64,000 nucleotides of DNA from Pseudomonadota bacterium (GCA_020051095.1 JAGVJN010000042.1:1-64000); one strand, 5' to 3'; shown: positions 18,044-26,980, numbered from the stretch's first letter. Translations and numbers: made by a program. Notes: generated from the letters alone by a model not told the origin.

Positions 18044-18823
18044 ATGGGCGATAAATTAAAACAACTTTTTGACTTAACAGGTAAAACAGCCATTATTACT
18101 GGGGGGTCTTCGGATATAGGCCGCCAATTAACCACCACCTTAGCTGGTGTTGGCGCCCATGTTATTAGTTTGGATATAGTCAATACTGAAACACCCGCGC
18201 TCGAAACTGAGATAAACTTTTTAGCAGGATCGTTTGAGTTCCATCAAATTGATCTAACTTCAGTGGCACCTATGACGGCATTAATCCAACAAATTACCGC
18301 CAATAAACCCATTGACATTTTAATCAATAGCGCACGATTTCGTGAAAAGACTTTATTGACCGAGTTTAACCCAGACCTTTGGGATAAGCATTTTGAAGTC
18401 AACACGAAAGTCACTTGGATGATGACTCAGCTGGTGGTTGCCAATATGATTGAAAAAAAAATAAAAGGTAGCATCATTAATATTGCCAGTATGAATGGTG
18501 ATTGTGTTCCTGTAGAGGGTTTTTCAGCCTACTGTGCATCCAAAGCGGCGATAATCCAACTATCTAAGCAATTAGTGGCGGAACTATCACCTCATGGAAT
18601 ACGCATCAATAGCATCTCCCCGGGTTTAATTTATACCTCTGCTACAAAAGAAAGTATCGATGCATCACGGGAAACTTTGACCAAAATCATTCCACTTCAT
18701 TTTATCGCTGATCCATCTGATTTAGATGCAATTATCTTATTTTTAGCCAGTAATAATGCCTCTCGCTATGTCACAGGCGCAAACTATGTGATTGATGGCG
18801 GTTTGAGTACCCGCCTCTTATGA
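18044..18823 (+). CDS. Short-chain dehydrogenase/reductase
   Basis: The 259-residue protein is a classical SDR using NAD(P)H. It has the nucleotide-binding motif TGGSSDIGRQL near residue 21, an N-S-A form of the NNAG motif (ILINSARF), the catalytic Ser in NIASMNGD and the Tyr-Lys pair in YCASKAA, followed by ISPGLIYT and the terminal VTGANYVIDGGLS. The change of NNAG to NSAR is unusual. The substrate cannot be told; the family includes gluconate 5-dehydrogenase-like and ketoacyl reductase-like enzymes. It stands alone, converging on dapB with a 16-base gap. Confidence 0.9.
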   Translation: MGDKLKQLFDLTGKTAIITGGSSDIGRQLTTTLAGVGAHVISLDIVNTETPALETEINFLAGSFEFHQIDLTSVAPMTALIQQITANKPIDILINSARFREKTLLTEFNPDLWDKHFEVNTKVTWMMTQLVVANMIEKKIKGSIINIASMNGDCVPVEGFSAYCASKAAIIQLSKQLVAELSPHGIRINSISPGLIYTSATKESIDASRETLTKIIPLHFIADPSDLDAIILFLASNNASRYVTGANYVIDGGLSTRLL

Positions 18824-18839
18824 TAAATTAACCGGCCCT

Positions 18840-19583
18840 CTAATTAAGCAAAATAGACTCTAAGCCATACATCAAGCCATCTAAATTCATCACTGACTGA
18901 CAAGCCAATACCACCCCTGGCATAAAGCATTGTCGGTCGATGCTGTTGTGGGTGATGGTTAACGTTTCACCTACCCCACCAAATTCGACGGTTTGCCTGG
19001 CAATGATGCCTGGTAAACGAAGGGAGTGGATGGGGATTTGGTGGCTTAGCCCTCCTCGTGCCCCTGGGACTAATTCTTTTAAATCGAGTTGATTGGGATT
19101 GACCTTGCGGGCAATTGCAATCATTTCGGCTGTTTTAATGGCTGTACCTGAAGGCGCATCGAGTTTTTGTTGGTGATGGGCTTCGATGATTTCAACTTCA
19201 CTAAAGTGTGCGGCAGCTAGTTTGGCAAAATGCATCATTAACACCGCGCCTAAGGAAAAATTTGGCACGATTAAAGCCCCTAGATTTAACGCTTGGCATT
19301 GCTTTTTTAGTTGATTGATTTGCTCATCGGTTAATCCGGAGGTGCCAATGACGGGTCTTGCGCCCTGTTGAATAATGATTTGTGCATTATCCCATGCGCA
19401 ATCAGCCCTGGTTAAATCCAACACCACATCGGCCTGGTGAGCGTTGATTAACTGGCCTAAATTATCCTGGCGACCAGCTTGCGCAACTAAGTCAAATTGG
19501 GAATCATTAGCCAGCGTTTCACACGCTAAGGCCCCCATTTTGCCATTAGCGCCATTGACAATAATACGAATTTTTGAAGACAC
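18840..19583 (-). CDS. dapB: 4-hydroxy-tetrahydrodipicolinate reductase
   Basis: DapB (247 residues) reduces hydroxytetrahydrodipicolinate in lysine and meso-diaminopimelate synthesis. The NAD(P)H site is IIVNGANGKMG, and the catalytic region is EIIEAHHQQKLDAPSGTAIK with the typical His-His and Lys. LDLTRADCAW replaces the more common DFT segment. The translation start is a GTG with AAGGA eight bases upstream. Slightly shorter than the usual ~270 residues but all blocks are present. Confidence 0.95.
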   Translation of the reverse strand: MSSKIRIIVNGANGKMGALACETLANDSQFDLVAQAGRQDNLGQLINAHQADVVLDLTRADCAWDNAQIIIQQGARPVIGTSGLTDEQINQLKKQCQALNLGALIVPNFSLGAVLMMHFAKLAAAHFSEVEIIEAHHQQKLDAPSGTAIKTAEMIAIARKVNPNQLDLKELVPGARGGLSHQIPIHSLRLPGIIARQTVEFGGVGETLTITHNSIDRQCFMPGVVLACQSVMNLDGLMYGLESILLN

Positions 19584-19621
19584 GGTGAGTCCTTATTTAA
19601 CGATATGATTTGAGGGGAAAA

Positions 19622-19864
19622 TTACTCCGATTCACTTTCGGATTGAGATTGTGAGTTTTGCTCTTGGCTGGATTTGGATTTTATTTTCGCATCAAATTCA
19701 TAATATTCTCGCACAGACCCAATTGCCATATGCGCTGCAAATGGCCAACCAATAACCGTAACCTGCATTACTAAAGCCACAACTGCCCCAGCCGGATTAT
19801 CGCTTAATAGCATGGCAACCCATGGGAAAAATACGGCAATCAGGTATAAAAAGAATTTTTTCAT
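19622..19864 (-). CDS. YqaE/Pmp3-family small membrane protein
   Basis: The 80-residue protein has two membrane helices (FFLYLIAVFFPWVAMLLSD and AVVALVMQVTVIGWPFAAHM) with the family's FFP-x-V-A-x-L and I-x-W-x-P/F-A/G-H patterns. Pmp3/YqaE proteins are small inner-membrane proteins tied to cation or membrane-potential stress. Unusual here is an added C-terminal hydrophilic tail of about 25 residues rich in Ser, Gln, Glu and Lys (SQEQNSQSQSESESE), probably disordered and cytoplasmic. A ribosome site (AGGAGCGAGG) precedes the start. Confidence 0.75.
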   Translation of the reverse strand: MKKFFLYLIAVFFPWVAMLLSDNPAGAVVALVMQVTVIGWPFAAHMAIGSVREYYEFDAKIKSKSSQEQNSQSQSESESE

Positions 19865-20324
19865 AGTCCTCGCTCCTTTTTTAGCTAGGAGTAATACCTA
19901 ATCTAAAACAGATTGTAATTATTATAATTCTAGTATAAACGATAGCCTTTAAACTTCAAAGGTGATGAGAGAGGTAGGGACGTGCAGTGGAAGACGGGAA
20001 ATAAAATTAGTTTTATCCTATATAATGCGAAATGCTGGATGAATCTCGAAAAATTCAAAAAGCTCGTTTATTCCTTAAAAACCGGGCACGGGCACGGGTA
20101 CGCTAACGGGCACGTTAGATACACGGATTTTTTGTGCCCAACAATTTAAGACCCCAATAGAAGGTTGCATCCCCCTACAAAATATTGTAAATTAGCGACT
20201 TCGAATTGATTTGAACTGGCAACCAACAACGCAATACGCCGAATGACCCTCTTGCTATTAGTGTAAATAACTATCACGTTGTTGTTGCTTTTAATTAAAT
20301 GGTAAATAAGTTAGGTAACCTTGC
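19865..20324. other. 460-base intergenic region with a hexamer-phased repeat
   Basis: No gene is seen between the divergent yqaE-like and proQ-like genes. It contains five consecutive hexamers of the form GNNNAC at 20084-20113 (GGGCAC twice, GGGTAC, GCTAAC, GGGCAC) and one inverted GTGCCC at 20134. The remaining bases are AT-rich and probably hold the divergent promoters. Confidence 0.5.
20084..20113. repeat. Five-unit GNNNAC hexamer repeat
   Basis: Five adjoining hexamers all fit G-N-N-N-A-C: GGGCAC, GGGCAC, GGGTAC, GCTAAC, GGGCAC. The same rule describes five adjoining hexamers in the right terminal repeat of the element at 36699-36919. This suggests a common kind of dispersed repeat, here a solo arm. 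Its function is unknown. Confidence 0.6.
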
Positions 20325-21071
20325 ATGAGAAGACAACCGCTCCATCCCCGCACCGCTGTGCTTAATCAAAAACAACAAAATTTATCCAAGGTGGCCCGGT
20401 ACGCTGCTTTGAATTGGTTGAAAGCACAATTTCCTGAAGCTTTTGATAATAGTCTACGTATACGACCTTTAAAAGTTGGCATTATGGATGATGTGCTTGC
20501 TCACGCGGATGCGGCTCAAAAAGCAGGGATTTCAAAAAGCAAATTACGTGAAGCCGTGGTTGTTTTTACCCGCCGCATTGATTATCTAACCTGTTTAAAA
20601 GCAAAAGAAATGCGTGTTGATTTACAAGGTGAGTCTGTGGCCCCTGTCACTGAAGAAGAAGCTGAAAAAGCCTCTCTCAAAATTCGTAAACGTGTTGAAA
20701 AAGCAGCACGCAATGCGCGCAAACAATTGGCTGCGAAAGTTGCTGCAAGCCATAGTCCTCGCTCTAGTTATACATCCCAGCCTCTATCCATCGATCACAA
20801 TCGCAGTGCATTTGAATATGGTTCTAATGCCTCGAGCACTTCGCATAAACGTTCCTATACATCCGGGCATGACCAGCGCAATCAATACGATGATCGTGAT
20901 GTCGACTATTTCCCTGAAAGAGAACAACGAAAAGCACCGCAACAAGCCGCTTCGGTCGTGGTCAAACACAAACAGGTACGTCAATTTGATCCCAATGCGG
21001 TTGCACGCCTCAAAGAAAAATTGGGCATTAGCCGTAATAAAGAACAAGCCACGGAAGAAGTCGATCATTAA
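20325..21071 (+). CDS. ProQ/FinO-domain RNA chaperone
   Basis: The 248-residue protein has a FinO/ProQ RNA-binding domain in the first ~125 residues: LNWLKAQFPEAFDNSLRIRPLKVGIMDDVLAHA, then SKSKLREAVVVFTRRIDYLTCL, which matches the domain's L-x-P-L-x-x-G-I and lysine-rich helix. A basic helical region (SLKIRKRVEKAARNARKQLA) and a Ser/Tyr/Arg-rich disordered linker follow. A short conserved end (ARLKEKLGISRNKEQ) may be an interaction motif. In Legionella the related protein RocC works with an sRNA to restrain competence; this gene could do similar work, but that is inference. A promoter and a ribosome site (AGG) precede the start. Confidence 0.88.
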   Translation: MRRQPLHPRTAVLNQKQQNLSKVARYAALNWLKAQFPEAFDNSLRIRPLKVGIMDDVLAHADAAQKAGISKSKLREAVVVFTRRIDYLTCLKAKEMRVDLQGESVAPVTEEEAEKASLKIRKRVEKAARNARKQLAAKVAASHSPRSSYTSQPLSIDHNRSAFEYGSNASSTSHKRSYTSGHDQRNQYDDRDVDYFPEREQRKAPQQAASVVVKHKQVRQFDPNAVARLKEKLGISRNKEQATEEVDH

Positions 21072-21170
21072 ACTATCTGGGTCCTAACTTGGAAACTTCC
21101 TATTTTCTTGCCGGATAAATTTCTAAATTTTGACTATAGTTAAGAATGATAGGCTAACTAGGAAGTTAGA

Positions 21171-22328
21171 ATGATAATAAAGAGACCCATCTACGACCAA
21201 CAATTAAAAAATGTCGCCACCGAAGTGATCATTAAGGAAACGATTGATGATCAAATGAAACTGGAAAAAGAATTAGTTAATCTCATTCATGCCTCTGATA
21301 CCAATCAACCGTTATTTGTTCCTTATATCCTAAAGCCAATTTTTGAATTGGGTGATCATTCGTTTGAAAATCCGGTTATTTTTAAAGTGAGGGCTAAAGA
21401 TGTTGGCGAATCACTACCCCTAGAGGAAATTAAGGAATCCCCACACTCCATCGCTTTGTTGGTTGAAACACCTCAACAATTGGCCTGGTTAAATTTTGCT
21501 GAATATATTGCGCTGAGTGAGTTTTTGATGAGTCAAGCGGATGTGACTCGCGTGGTTGAATACAGTAAATCAAATCATCGAAAAGTCATTGGCTATGGAT
21601 TATTACAACCACAAAATTTTGACCGGTGCAAATCGATGTCCATGGATTTTTTCTGTGGTGATTTTATCATGAAACCCAATGAACAAAATTGCGATAATAC
21701 TGCTTCTAATAAGCTCACCGTCATTGAGTTAATTAATAGGCTACAGCAAGACGATGTTGATTTAAACATGGTGATTAAACTAATTCGAGCAGATCCCCTT
21801 CTGAGTTTTCAAGTACTTCGGGTTGCCAATTCAGTGGCATTCTCAGGCGTTCAGTCCGTTGATTCCATCGATCAAGCAGTGGTCAGACTGGGGTTAAAAA
21901 ACCTAAAGCATTGGGTCATGGTATTGTCGATGAATAATATCTCCTCCAAGCCAATTGAGGTCGTTGAATCCGGATTGATTAGGGCGACCATGGCAAAAAA
22001 AATTGCTGAAAAGCAGGGTAAAATAGAACAAAAAAGCGCGTATACAGCAGGCTTATTGTCGGTTCTTGACAGCCTACTTGATATGCCCATGCCTAAAATC
22101 ATGGAAAAAACGGCCTTAGATGAGGATGTTCGAGCGGCCATTCTTGACAGAAGTGGCGAATTAGGTGAATTATTAACAAGTGTGGTTGCCTATGAAGAAG
22201 GGCTTTGGGATTCGTTAGCGAGCGATCAAATATATGGGGTTGATTTAAGCGAAATATACATTGAGTCATTAGAGTCCGTCACCCAGGAAAAACAAACACT
22301 TCAAGGCTCGATGAAAAATAATGAATGA
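21171..22328 (+). CDS. EAL-like/HDOD-domain signalling protein
   Basis: The 385-residue protein has two parts. Residues ~1-180 look like a degenerate EAL-type domain without the catalytic motifs (FVPYILKPIFELGDHSFE, AEYIALSEFLMS, VIGYGLLQPQNF). Residues ~185-370 form an HDOD domain: LTVIELINRLQQDDVDLNMVIKLIRADPLLSFQVLRVANS, VDSIDQAVVRLGLKNLKHWVMVL, and AYTAGLLSVLDSLL. HDOD domains lack HD catalytic residues and act as signalling scaffolds; this YuxH-type arrangement is linked to c-di-GMP or motility control. It lies between ProQ and an RDD membrane protein, with a 12-base gap to the latter. Confidence 0.85.
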   Translation: MIIKRPIYDQQLKNVATEVIIKETIDDQMKLEKELVNLIHASDTNQPLFVPYILKPIFELGDHSFENPVIFKVRAKDVGESLPLEEIKESPHSIALLVETPQQLAWLNFAEYIALSEFLMSQADVTRVVEYSKSNHRKVIGYGLLQPQNFDRCKSMSMDFFCGDFIMKPNEQNCDNTASNKLTVIELINRLQQDDVDLNMVIKLIRADPLLSFQVLRVANSVAFSGVQSVDSIDQAVVRLGLKNLKHWVMVLSMNNISSKPIEVVESGLIRATMAKKIAEKQGKIEQKSAYTAGLLSVLDSLLDMPMPKIMEKTALDEDVRAAILDRSGELGELLTSVVAYEEGLWDSLASDQIYGVDLSEIYIESLESVTQEKQTLQGSMKNNE

Positions 22329-22340
22329 TCATGGGTTTAT

Positions 22341-22709
22341 ATGCGAACACTATTAGCCACGTTCTATGATGGGCTCATTATACTCAGTTTTATGATTCTC
22401 TTTAGCTTTCCAATCATCGTTTTCAACCATGGCCAAGCTGTGCCTCCCGGCGATAAACGCTATGTTGCTTTTCTCTTAACCGTTGCCTTTTGCTATTTGT
22501 GGGGCATGACAAAACTTTCCGGTCAAACCCTTGGCATGAAAGCCTGGCGAATGCACTATCAATTTTGCAATGCAAAACGCTTGTGGATTCGTTTATTAAT
22601 TCGCTATTTTCTGTTTCTGCCTGTTAGCTTATTTTGCCTATTCAATGCTCAAAAACGTGAAAATCAATTGAAGAAATATTGTGGGATTATTAAGTACTTA
22701 CAGAATTAA
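22341..22709 (+). CDS. RDD-family membrane protein
   Basis: The 122-residue protein has RDD-family features: an R-x(n)-D at the first helix (MRTLLATFYDGLIILSFMILFSF), a second helix (YVAFLLTVAFCYLWGMTKLSGQTLGMKAWRMH), where GQTLGMKAWRM is a family signature, and a third hydrophobic stretch (RLLIRYFLFLPVSLFCLFN). RDD proteins are small inner-membrane proteins, some acting as sodium or proton antiporters; most have unknown roles. It follows the EAL/HDOD gene by 12 bases and is probably in the same transcript. Confidence 0.85.
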   Translation: MRTLLATFYDGLIILSFMILFSFPIIVFNHGQAVPPGDKRYVAFLLTVAFCYLWGMTKLSGQTLGMKAWRMHYQFCNAKRLWIRLLIRYFLFLPVSLFCLFNAQKRENQLKKYCGIIKYLQN

Positions 22710-22748
22710 GCGTGAACTACCGTGTTTCCAAGACAAACTGAGCCTGGA

Positions 22749-23378
22749 TTATCTTGGGTTTGTTTTCCCCTGGCTGCCTGAGTGACTTGCACGAAATATA
22801 TCTCTCGGTGAGCCAGCGGGATAGCCATAACCACGCTCGCTCAAGCGGGATAATGTCTCAAGATAGACCTCACCCCATCGACCGGGATCAAAGTTGACGA
22901 CGACGACATTTTCTTCCAGGTTAATGACCGATGAAAAAGCATATCGTTGTGCAAGCAAATGGCCTTCAAGGGCGATTTCCACTTCGGTTTGGGGATCAAC
23001 GCCTCCGGTTCGTAATCGCTCAATCAATAAATAAATCATTTTCTCAATCGTATAATTCAAGCGACACATGGAACGCCCTTGGCTAAACCCCATCACGCCT
23101 TTCGATGTGACGAGGATATTCCCCCAATCACAGATATCATACACAAATTCATATTCATTATCGGAAATCTTTTCTGGCTTATGGATTACTGGCGCATGGT
23201 ATGACTCAATGCTAGGCGAAATAACATGCATACCAAAATCAGCCCACTCTTGCCAAAGAAAATACACGGCCGCCGTTAGCTCATCGCCAGACAAGGCATT
23301 CAAAGACACATCAAGCAATTGATCGATCGATGGATCAACGATTTCTTCAGTCGAAGGGGGCGTTTCATTGTCGGCCAT
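22749..23378 (-). CDS. Unknown conserved-looking protein
   Basis: I do not recognise this 209-residue soluble protein. It has an acidic N-terminus (DNETPPSTEEIVDPSIDQLL) and a compact middle with alternating strands (YEFVYDICDWGNILVTSKGVMGF) and helices (YTIEKMIYLLIERL), then VVVVNFDPGRWGEVYLETLSRL and a Ser/Gly/Arg tail. There is no signal or membrane segment. A good ribosome site precedes the start (GAGATAACTG). It is convergent with the RDD gene and 85 bases upstream of panC, with which it shares direction. Confidence 0.75.
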   Translation of the reverse strand: MADNETPPSTEEIVDPSIDQLLDVSLNALSGDELTAAVYFLWQEWADFGMHVISPSIESYHAPVIHKPEKISDNEYEFVYDICDWGNILVTSKGVMGFSQGRSMCRLNYTIEKMIYLLIERLRTGGVDPQTEVEIALEGHLLAQRYAFSSVINLEENVVVVNFDPGRWGEVYLETLSRLSERGYGYPAGSPRDIFRASHSGSQGKTNPR

Positions 23379-23463
23379 ACAGTTATCTCATTTCATCCGG
23401 TTAACTCTAATTGTAGTCAGTTTTTACAATGCTGTCATGTTTTCCAGAATCTTAAGTGGGCGT

Positions 23464-24225
23464 TTAATTGTTTGGTCGATTATCAATTAATCGAACACCA
23501 TCGATGTTAACAGCAACTAACCGACGGTCACCTAATTCCTCAAGATATTCAACCTCAAACCCAGCATCAAGAAAACGCTGTCGATGCACGTCAATGGCGA
23601 CTTCCATCGCAAAAATTTTTGCAAATTGGCTTGCCTTTTCTCTGCCTTGAACAGACAAACGGGTATTACGAGAGCTAAATGGCAAACCATCCGCTTCACG
23701 ATAAGTTGGCACGCCTATCACGTCAACTGGCATAAAAAAGGCGTTTACCATGCCCTTTATTAACTGTAATTGCTGGTAATCTTTTTCGCCAAAATAAGCC
23801 CTATCGGGTCGGACTAATTGGAGTAATTTCATCACAACGGTTAAAACACCGGTAAAATGGCCCGGCCGAAAACGATCCTCACAGCGATTTTGCTCGGCTG
23901 TTGAATTCACTTGAAACAAGTAACCATCGGCATAGATGTCTTCTGTGGATGGCAAAAGACAAAAATCAACGCCTAATTGCTGCAAACGGCTTAAATCCTC
24001 TTCAATTGTGCGGGGATAATTGGCAAAATCGTTGCGATCATTAAATTGTTTGTCATTGACAAAAATACTGACAACCGTGATATCGTTTTCCTGGATGCTC
24101 TGTTTGATTAATTGACTATGACCGTCATGTAGATTCCCCATGGTTGGGACAAAGCCAATGCATTTTCCAGTGTTTAATTGTGGCTGAATTGACTGCCAGT
24201 GAGAAATGAACTTAACCACCTGCAT
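23464..24225 (-). CDS. panC: Pantothenate synthetase
   Basis: PanC (253 residues) joins pantoate and beta-alanine with ATP to make pantothenate, a CoA precursor. The start at 24225 has GGAGGAG six bases upstream and gives the family N-terminus; the ATP motif PTMGNLHDGH (HxGH type) follows, then VSIFVNDKQFNDRNDF (family FVNP changed to FVND), EDRFRPGHFTGVLTVVMKLL and YFGEKDYQQLQLIK. It overlaps panB by 14 bases. panD is not in the window. Confidence 0.95.
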   Translation of the reverse strand: MQVVKFISHWQSIQPQLNTGKCIGFVPTMGNLHDGHSQLIKQSIQENDITVVSIFVNDKQFNDRNDFANYPRTIEEDLSRLQQLGVDFCLLPSTEDIYADGYLFQVNSTAEQNRCEDRFRPGHFTGVLTVVMKLLQLVRPDRAYFGEKDYQQLQLIKGMVNAFFMPVDVIGVPTYREADGLPFSSRNTRLSVQGREKASQFAKIFAMEVAIDVHRQRFLDAGFEVEYLEELGDRRLVAVNIDGVRLIDNRPNN

Positions 24226-25045
24226 AGCTGTGCTCCTCCAACGGGAATTGACTCTTACGAACGTCATGACAAAATTGTTCCAAGCCCGATTGAATGAATT
24301 CGCCGGCTTGAACATATTCTTTAACAAATTTCGGTTTATTTTGATTTTGCAGCCCTAATAGATCATGCCATACTAAAATTTGACCATCACACCCAGGGCC
24401 CGCGCCAATGCCGATGAGGGGAATTGAGACGGTTTGTTGAATTTTGTAGGCCAAATCCTCGGGAACACACTCTAATACGAGCGCAAAGCAGCCAACTTCA
24501 ACTAACGCCTTTGCTTGCTCGATAAGATGCATTGCCTCTTTTTCACTTTTTCCCTGCACACGATGTCCACCGAGCTGATGAACCGATTGAGGGGTTAAAC
24601 CAATATGCCCCATGATGGGGATGCCACTTTTGACCAGATGAGAAATACTGGTTAATGCATCGATATCCGCCCCTTCTAATTTAATCGCATGGGCGCCTGC
24701 TTGCATCAATTGCCGACAGGCGTCAACCGTATCAGCAAGCGACTGTCGATAGCTTAAAAAGGGAAGATCCGCAATGAGCAGTTGGGATCCTAACCCTCTT
24801 GCCACGGCCCGCGTGTGCATCACCATCATTGGCATGGTCGCCATAACGGTGGTGTCATACCCATGAACAACCATGGCAACCGAATCTCCGACTAATACGG
24901 CATCGATATCCGTATTGGCTACGATAACGGCGCTGGGGTAGTCATAACAAGTGACTAAACATAAGGGTGTGTGATTATCTTTCTGCTGTTGGAAATAATG
25001 GATGGTTTTTGGCTTTCGTTTACCGGAAAAGGGTACCTGTCTCAT
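24212..25045 (-). CDS. panB: 3-methyl-2-oxobutanoate hydroxymethyltransferase
   Basis: PanB (277 residues) makes ketopantoate from ketoisovalerate and methylene-tetrahydrofolate. It has LVTCYDYPSAVIV, VLVGDSVAMVVHGYDTT, the AHAIKLEG segment with the metal-binding residues, GHIGLTPQSVHQLGG and LIGIGAGPGCDGQILVWHDLLG. The start at 25045 is preferred over 25102 because AGGA lies eight bases upstream. It is the first gene of the panB-panC pair. Confidence 0.96.
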   Translation of the reverse strand: MRQVPFSGKRKPKTIHYFQQQKDNHTPLCLVTCYDYPSAVIVANTDIDAVLVGDSVAMVVHGYDTTVMATMPMMVMHTRAVARGLGSQLLIADLPFLSYRQSLADTVDACRQLMQAGAHAIKLEGADIDALTSISHLVKSGIPIMGHIGLTPQSVHQLGGHRVQGKSEKEAMHLIEQAKALVEVGCFALVLECVPEDLAYKIQQTVSIPLIGIGAGPGCDGQILVWHDLLGLQNQNKPKFVKEYVQAGEFIQSGLEQFCHDVRKSQFPLEEHSYAGG

Positions 25046-25120
25046 GATCAAGTCCTCAAAATGATGGTTAAATCTTGCATTTGTAATCTTTCGTCGCTGC
25101 AAATGTCAGCGCGATGTCAA

Positions 25121-25177
25121 ATACCTGTGATCGCTACGTGGCATATAAATCCTCGCCTTTTCAGCGATCACGGGTAT
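25121..25177. repeat. Palindromic repeat (REP-like) with ATACCYGTGATC arms
   Basis: The arms 25121-25135 and 25163-25177 pair over 15 bases with one mismatch (ATACCTGTGATCGCT and AGCGATCACGGGTAT). The same core (ATACCCGTGATC) recurs at 56784-56821. It sits between the divergent panB and hydrolase genes. Dispersed palindromes of this sort are common in gammaproteobacteria, but this particular sequence is not one I recognise. Confidence 0.6.
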
Positions 25178-25217
25178 ATACTATACTCCATTCAAAATTT
25201 CTAACAAGCAAATTATC

Positions 25218-25883
25218 ATGAATAGCCAAATTCATCTCGCCATGCAATCCCCCGGGGAACACCCGCTTAGCTTATCCGGGGTGGTTGGCAATTTAGAAGC
25301 CATGTTAACGGTGCCTTCCGATGCCCATCCCAATATATTATTGTTTCTTGGCCACCCTCACTCCCTCCAAGGCGGCAGTATGACCAATAAGGTAGTGACG
25401 ACGTTAGCGCGTGCGGCAAAAGAAATAGGTATGGCAAGTTTGCGTTTTAATTTTCGTGGCGTTGGCCATTCACAAGGTGAATTCGATAATGGCATCGGCG
25501 AAAGCGAAGACTTAATCAAGTTAGTACGCCAAGTTGAACAGGATAATCCCGCCTGTGAGTTTATCTTTGCAGGTTTCTCCTTTGGTTCTTATGTCAGCTA
25601 TCGAGCAGCATGCCAATGTCCCCACCGCTTACTTCTTTCTATCGCTCCCCCTGTGGAACGCCATAACTTCTTGTCTTTCACGCCAGCACCTTCGCCTTGG
25701 GAAATTATCATGGGGGATGCCGATGAGGTGGTTCCGTTTTCTGCTGTTGAAAATTTCGCTAAAAATCATACGCCGCCGATACCGATGCACCGGTTTGCAG
25801 ACACGGGGCATTTTTTCCATGGTCAATTAGTCAAATTAAGGCAGACACTTGAGCCCCTATTTCAACGAGTCCTCATCCAATGA
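25218..25883 (+). CDS. Alpha/beta-hydrolase, short-type esterase-like
   Basis: The 221-residue protein has an alpha/beta-hydrolase fold of the COG2945 type: ILLFLGHPHSLQGGSMTNKVV, LRFNFRGVGHSQGEFDNGIGE, the nucleophile elbow GFSFGSY, and a catalytic Asp and His in MGDADEVVPFSAV and FADTGHFFHGQL. The substrate is unknown. It overlaps zapE by four bases (ATGA), so both are likely co-translated. Confidence 0.88.
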   Translation: MNSQIHLAMQSPGEHPLSLSGVVGNLEAMLTVPSDAHPNILLFLGHPHSLQGGSMTNKVVTTLARAAKEIGMASLRFNFRGVGHSQGEFDNGIGESEDLIKLVRQVEQDNPACEFIFAGFSFGSYVSYRAACQCPHRLLLSIAPPVERHNFLSFTPAPSPWEIIMGDADEVVPFSAVENFAKNHTPPIPMHRFADTGHFFHGQLVKLRQTLEPLFQRVLIQ

Positions 25884-26980
25884 ATGCCCTGGTAGAACGC
25901 TATCAACACGCAGTTAGCCAGGGTGAAATTGAGTTTGATGCAGCCCAGTTGGCGGTATTGGAACATTTGCAAACCATTCTCACAGATATCCATCAAAACC
26001 GTGCTTGGTCATGGTGGCCTTGGCAGCAAAAACCCCGAACTCGGGGCTTATATATTGTTGGCCCAGTTGGGACGGGAAAGACATTTTTAGTCGATTTATT
26101 TTTTCAACATTTACCGAAAGGCTATGGGAAACGGTTTCATTTTTTGCATTTCATGCAGCTGGTTGATCAACAATTAAGGCAACGACAAGGGCAAATGGAT
26201 CCATTGCGCAAAGTCATCAAATCATTCGCCAAAGAAACCCGCTTACTATGTTTTGACGAATTTGCCGTGGATGATGTCGCTCATGCCATGATATTAGCGG
26301 AACTGCTGGATGAATTTTTTGCTAATGGTCTAATATTCGTGGCAACGTCCAATACCACACCGGATAACTTATATTTAAAAGGCGTTCAGCGCCAACGATT
26401 TATCCCAGCCATTGAGGCAATCAAGAAACACTGTGACATTAAAACCCTCATCGCCCAACGCGATTATCGCACAGGGCGGACTATCCATATCGAAACTTAC
26501 ATGCACCCCCTTTCACAAGCCCATCAGGAATTGTTAGTCAAACAATTTGATTTGTTAGCGGTCAATCCCCAAGCCAAGCAATGCCTGATTGTCCAAAACC
26601 GCGAAATCCACTGTGTGAAACAAGCCGACAATATCATCTGGTTTGAATTCGAGCAGATTTGCCAAGTCCCAAGAAGTCAGCTCGATTTCTTAGAATTAAG
26701 TCGACGGTTCTCAACCTTTGTGATTAGTAAAGTGCGGCAAATGGGGCCAAACGATACCAGACAGGCGATACTATGGATACAGCTTATTGATGTACTTTAT
26801 GATCAAAATCGTCGTATCATTGTCAGTGCCGAAGTCGATATTGATTCCCTTTACACGGGGGGAGAAATGGCACGTGATTTTAAAAGGACAATCAGCAGGC
26901 TTCATGAAATGCAATCGACGGATTATCAACACAAAATGGGTTATATTTCATCAACGCAGCTGATTCAACCGGAGGAATAG
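25880..26980 (+). CDS. zapE: Cell division protein ZapE (AFG1-like ATPase)
   Basis: The 366-residue protein is the bacterial AFG1/Lace1-type ATPase; in E. coli ZapE associates with the Z-ring under stress. Walker A is GPVGTGKTF, Walker B is LLCFDEFAVDDVAHA, and family segments such as FVATSNTTPDNLYLKGVQRQRFIPAIE and the late MGPNDTRQAILWIQLIDVLYD-type region are present. The gene starts inside the hydrolase stop codon and is followed three bases later by trkH. Confidence 0.93.
   Translation: MNALVERYQHAVSQGEIEFDAAQLAVLEHLQTILTDIHQNRAWSWWPWQQKPRTRGLYIVGPVGTGKTFLVDLFFQHLPKGYGKRFHFLHFMQLVDQQLRQRQGQMDPLRKVIKSFAKETRLLCFDEFAVDDVAHAMILAELLDEFFANGLIFVATSNTTPDNLYLKGVQRQRFIPAIEAIKKHCDIKTLIAQRDYRTGRTIHIETYMHPLSQAHQELLVKQFDLLAVNPQAKQCLIVQNREIHCVKQADNIIWFEFEQICQVPRSQLDFLELSRRFSTFVISKVRQMGPNDTRQAILWIQLIDVLYDQNRRIIVSAEVDIDSLYTGGEMARDFKRTISRLHEMQSTDYQHKMGYISSTQLIQPEE

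Noticed and set aside
20084-20113. Possible CRISPR-type repeat.
   Set aside because: Units are only six bases, adjoin without spacers, and no cas gene is seen.
24226-24327. Longer panC start.
   Set aside because: It adds residues inside panB without family similarity, while GGAGGAG marks the start at 24225.
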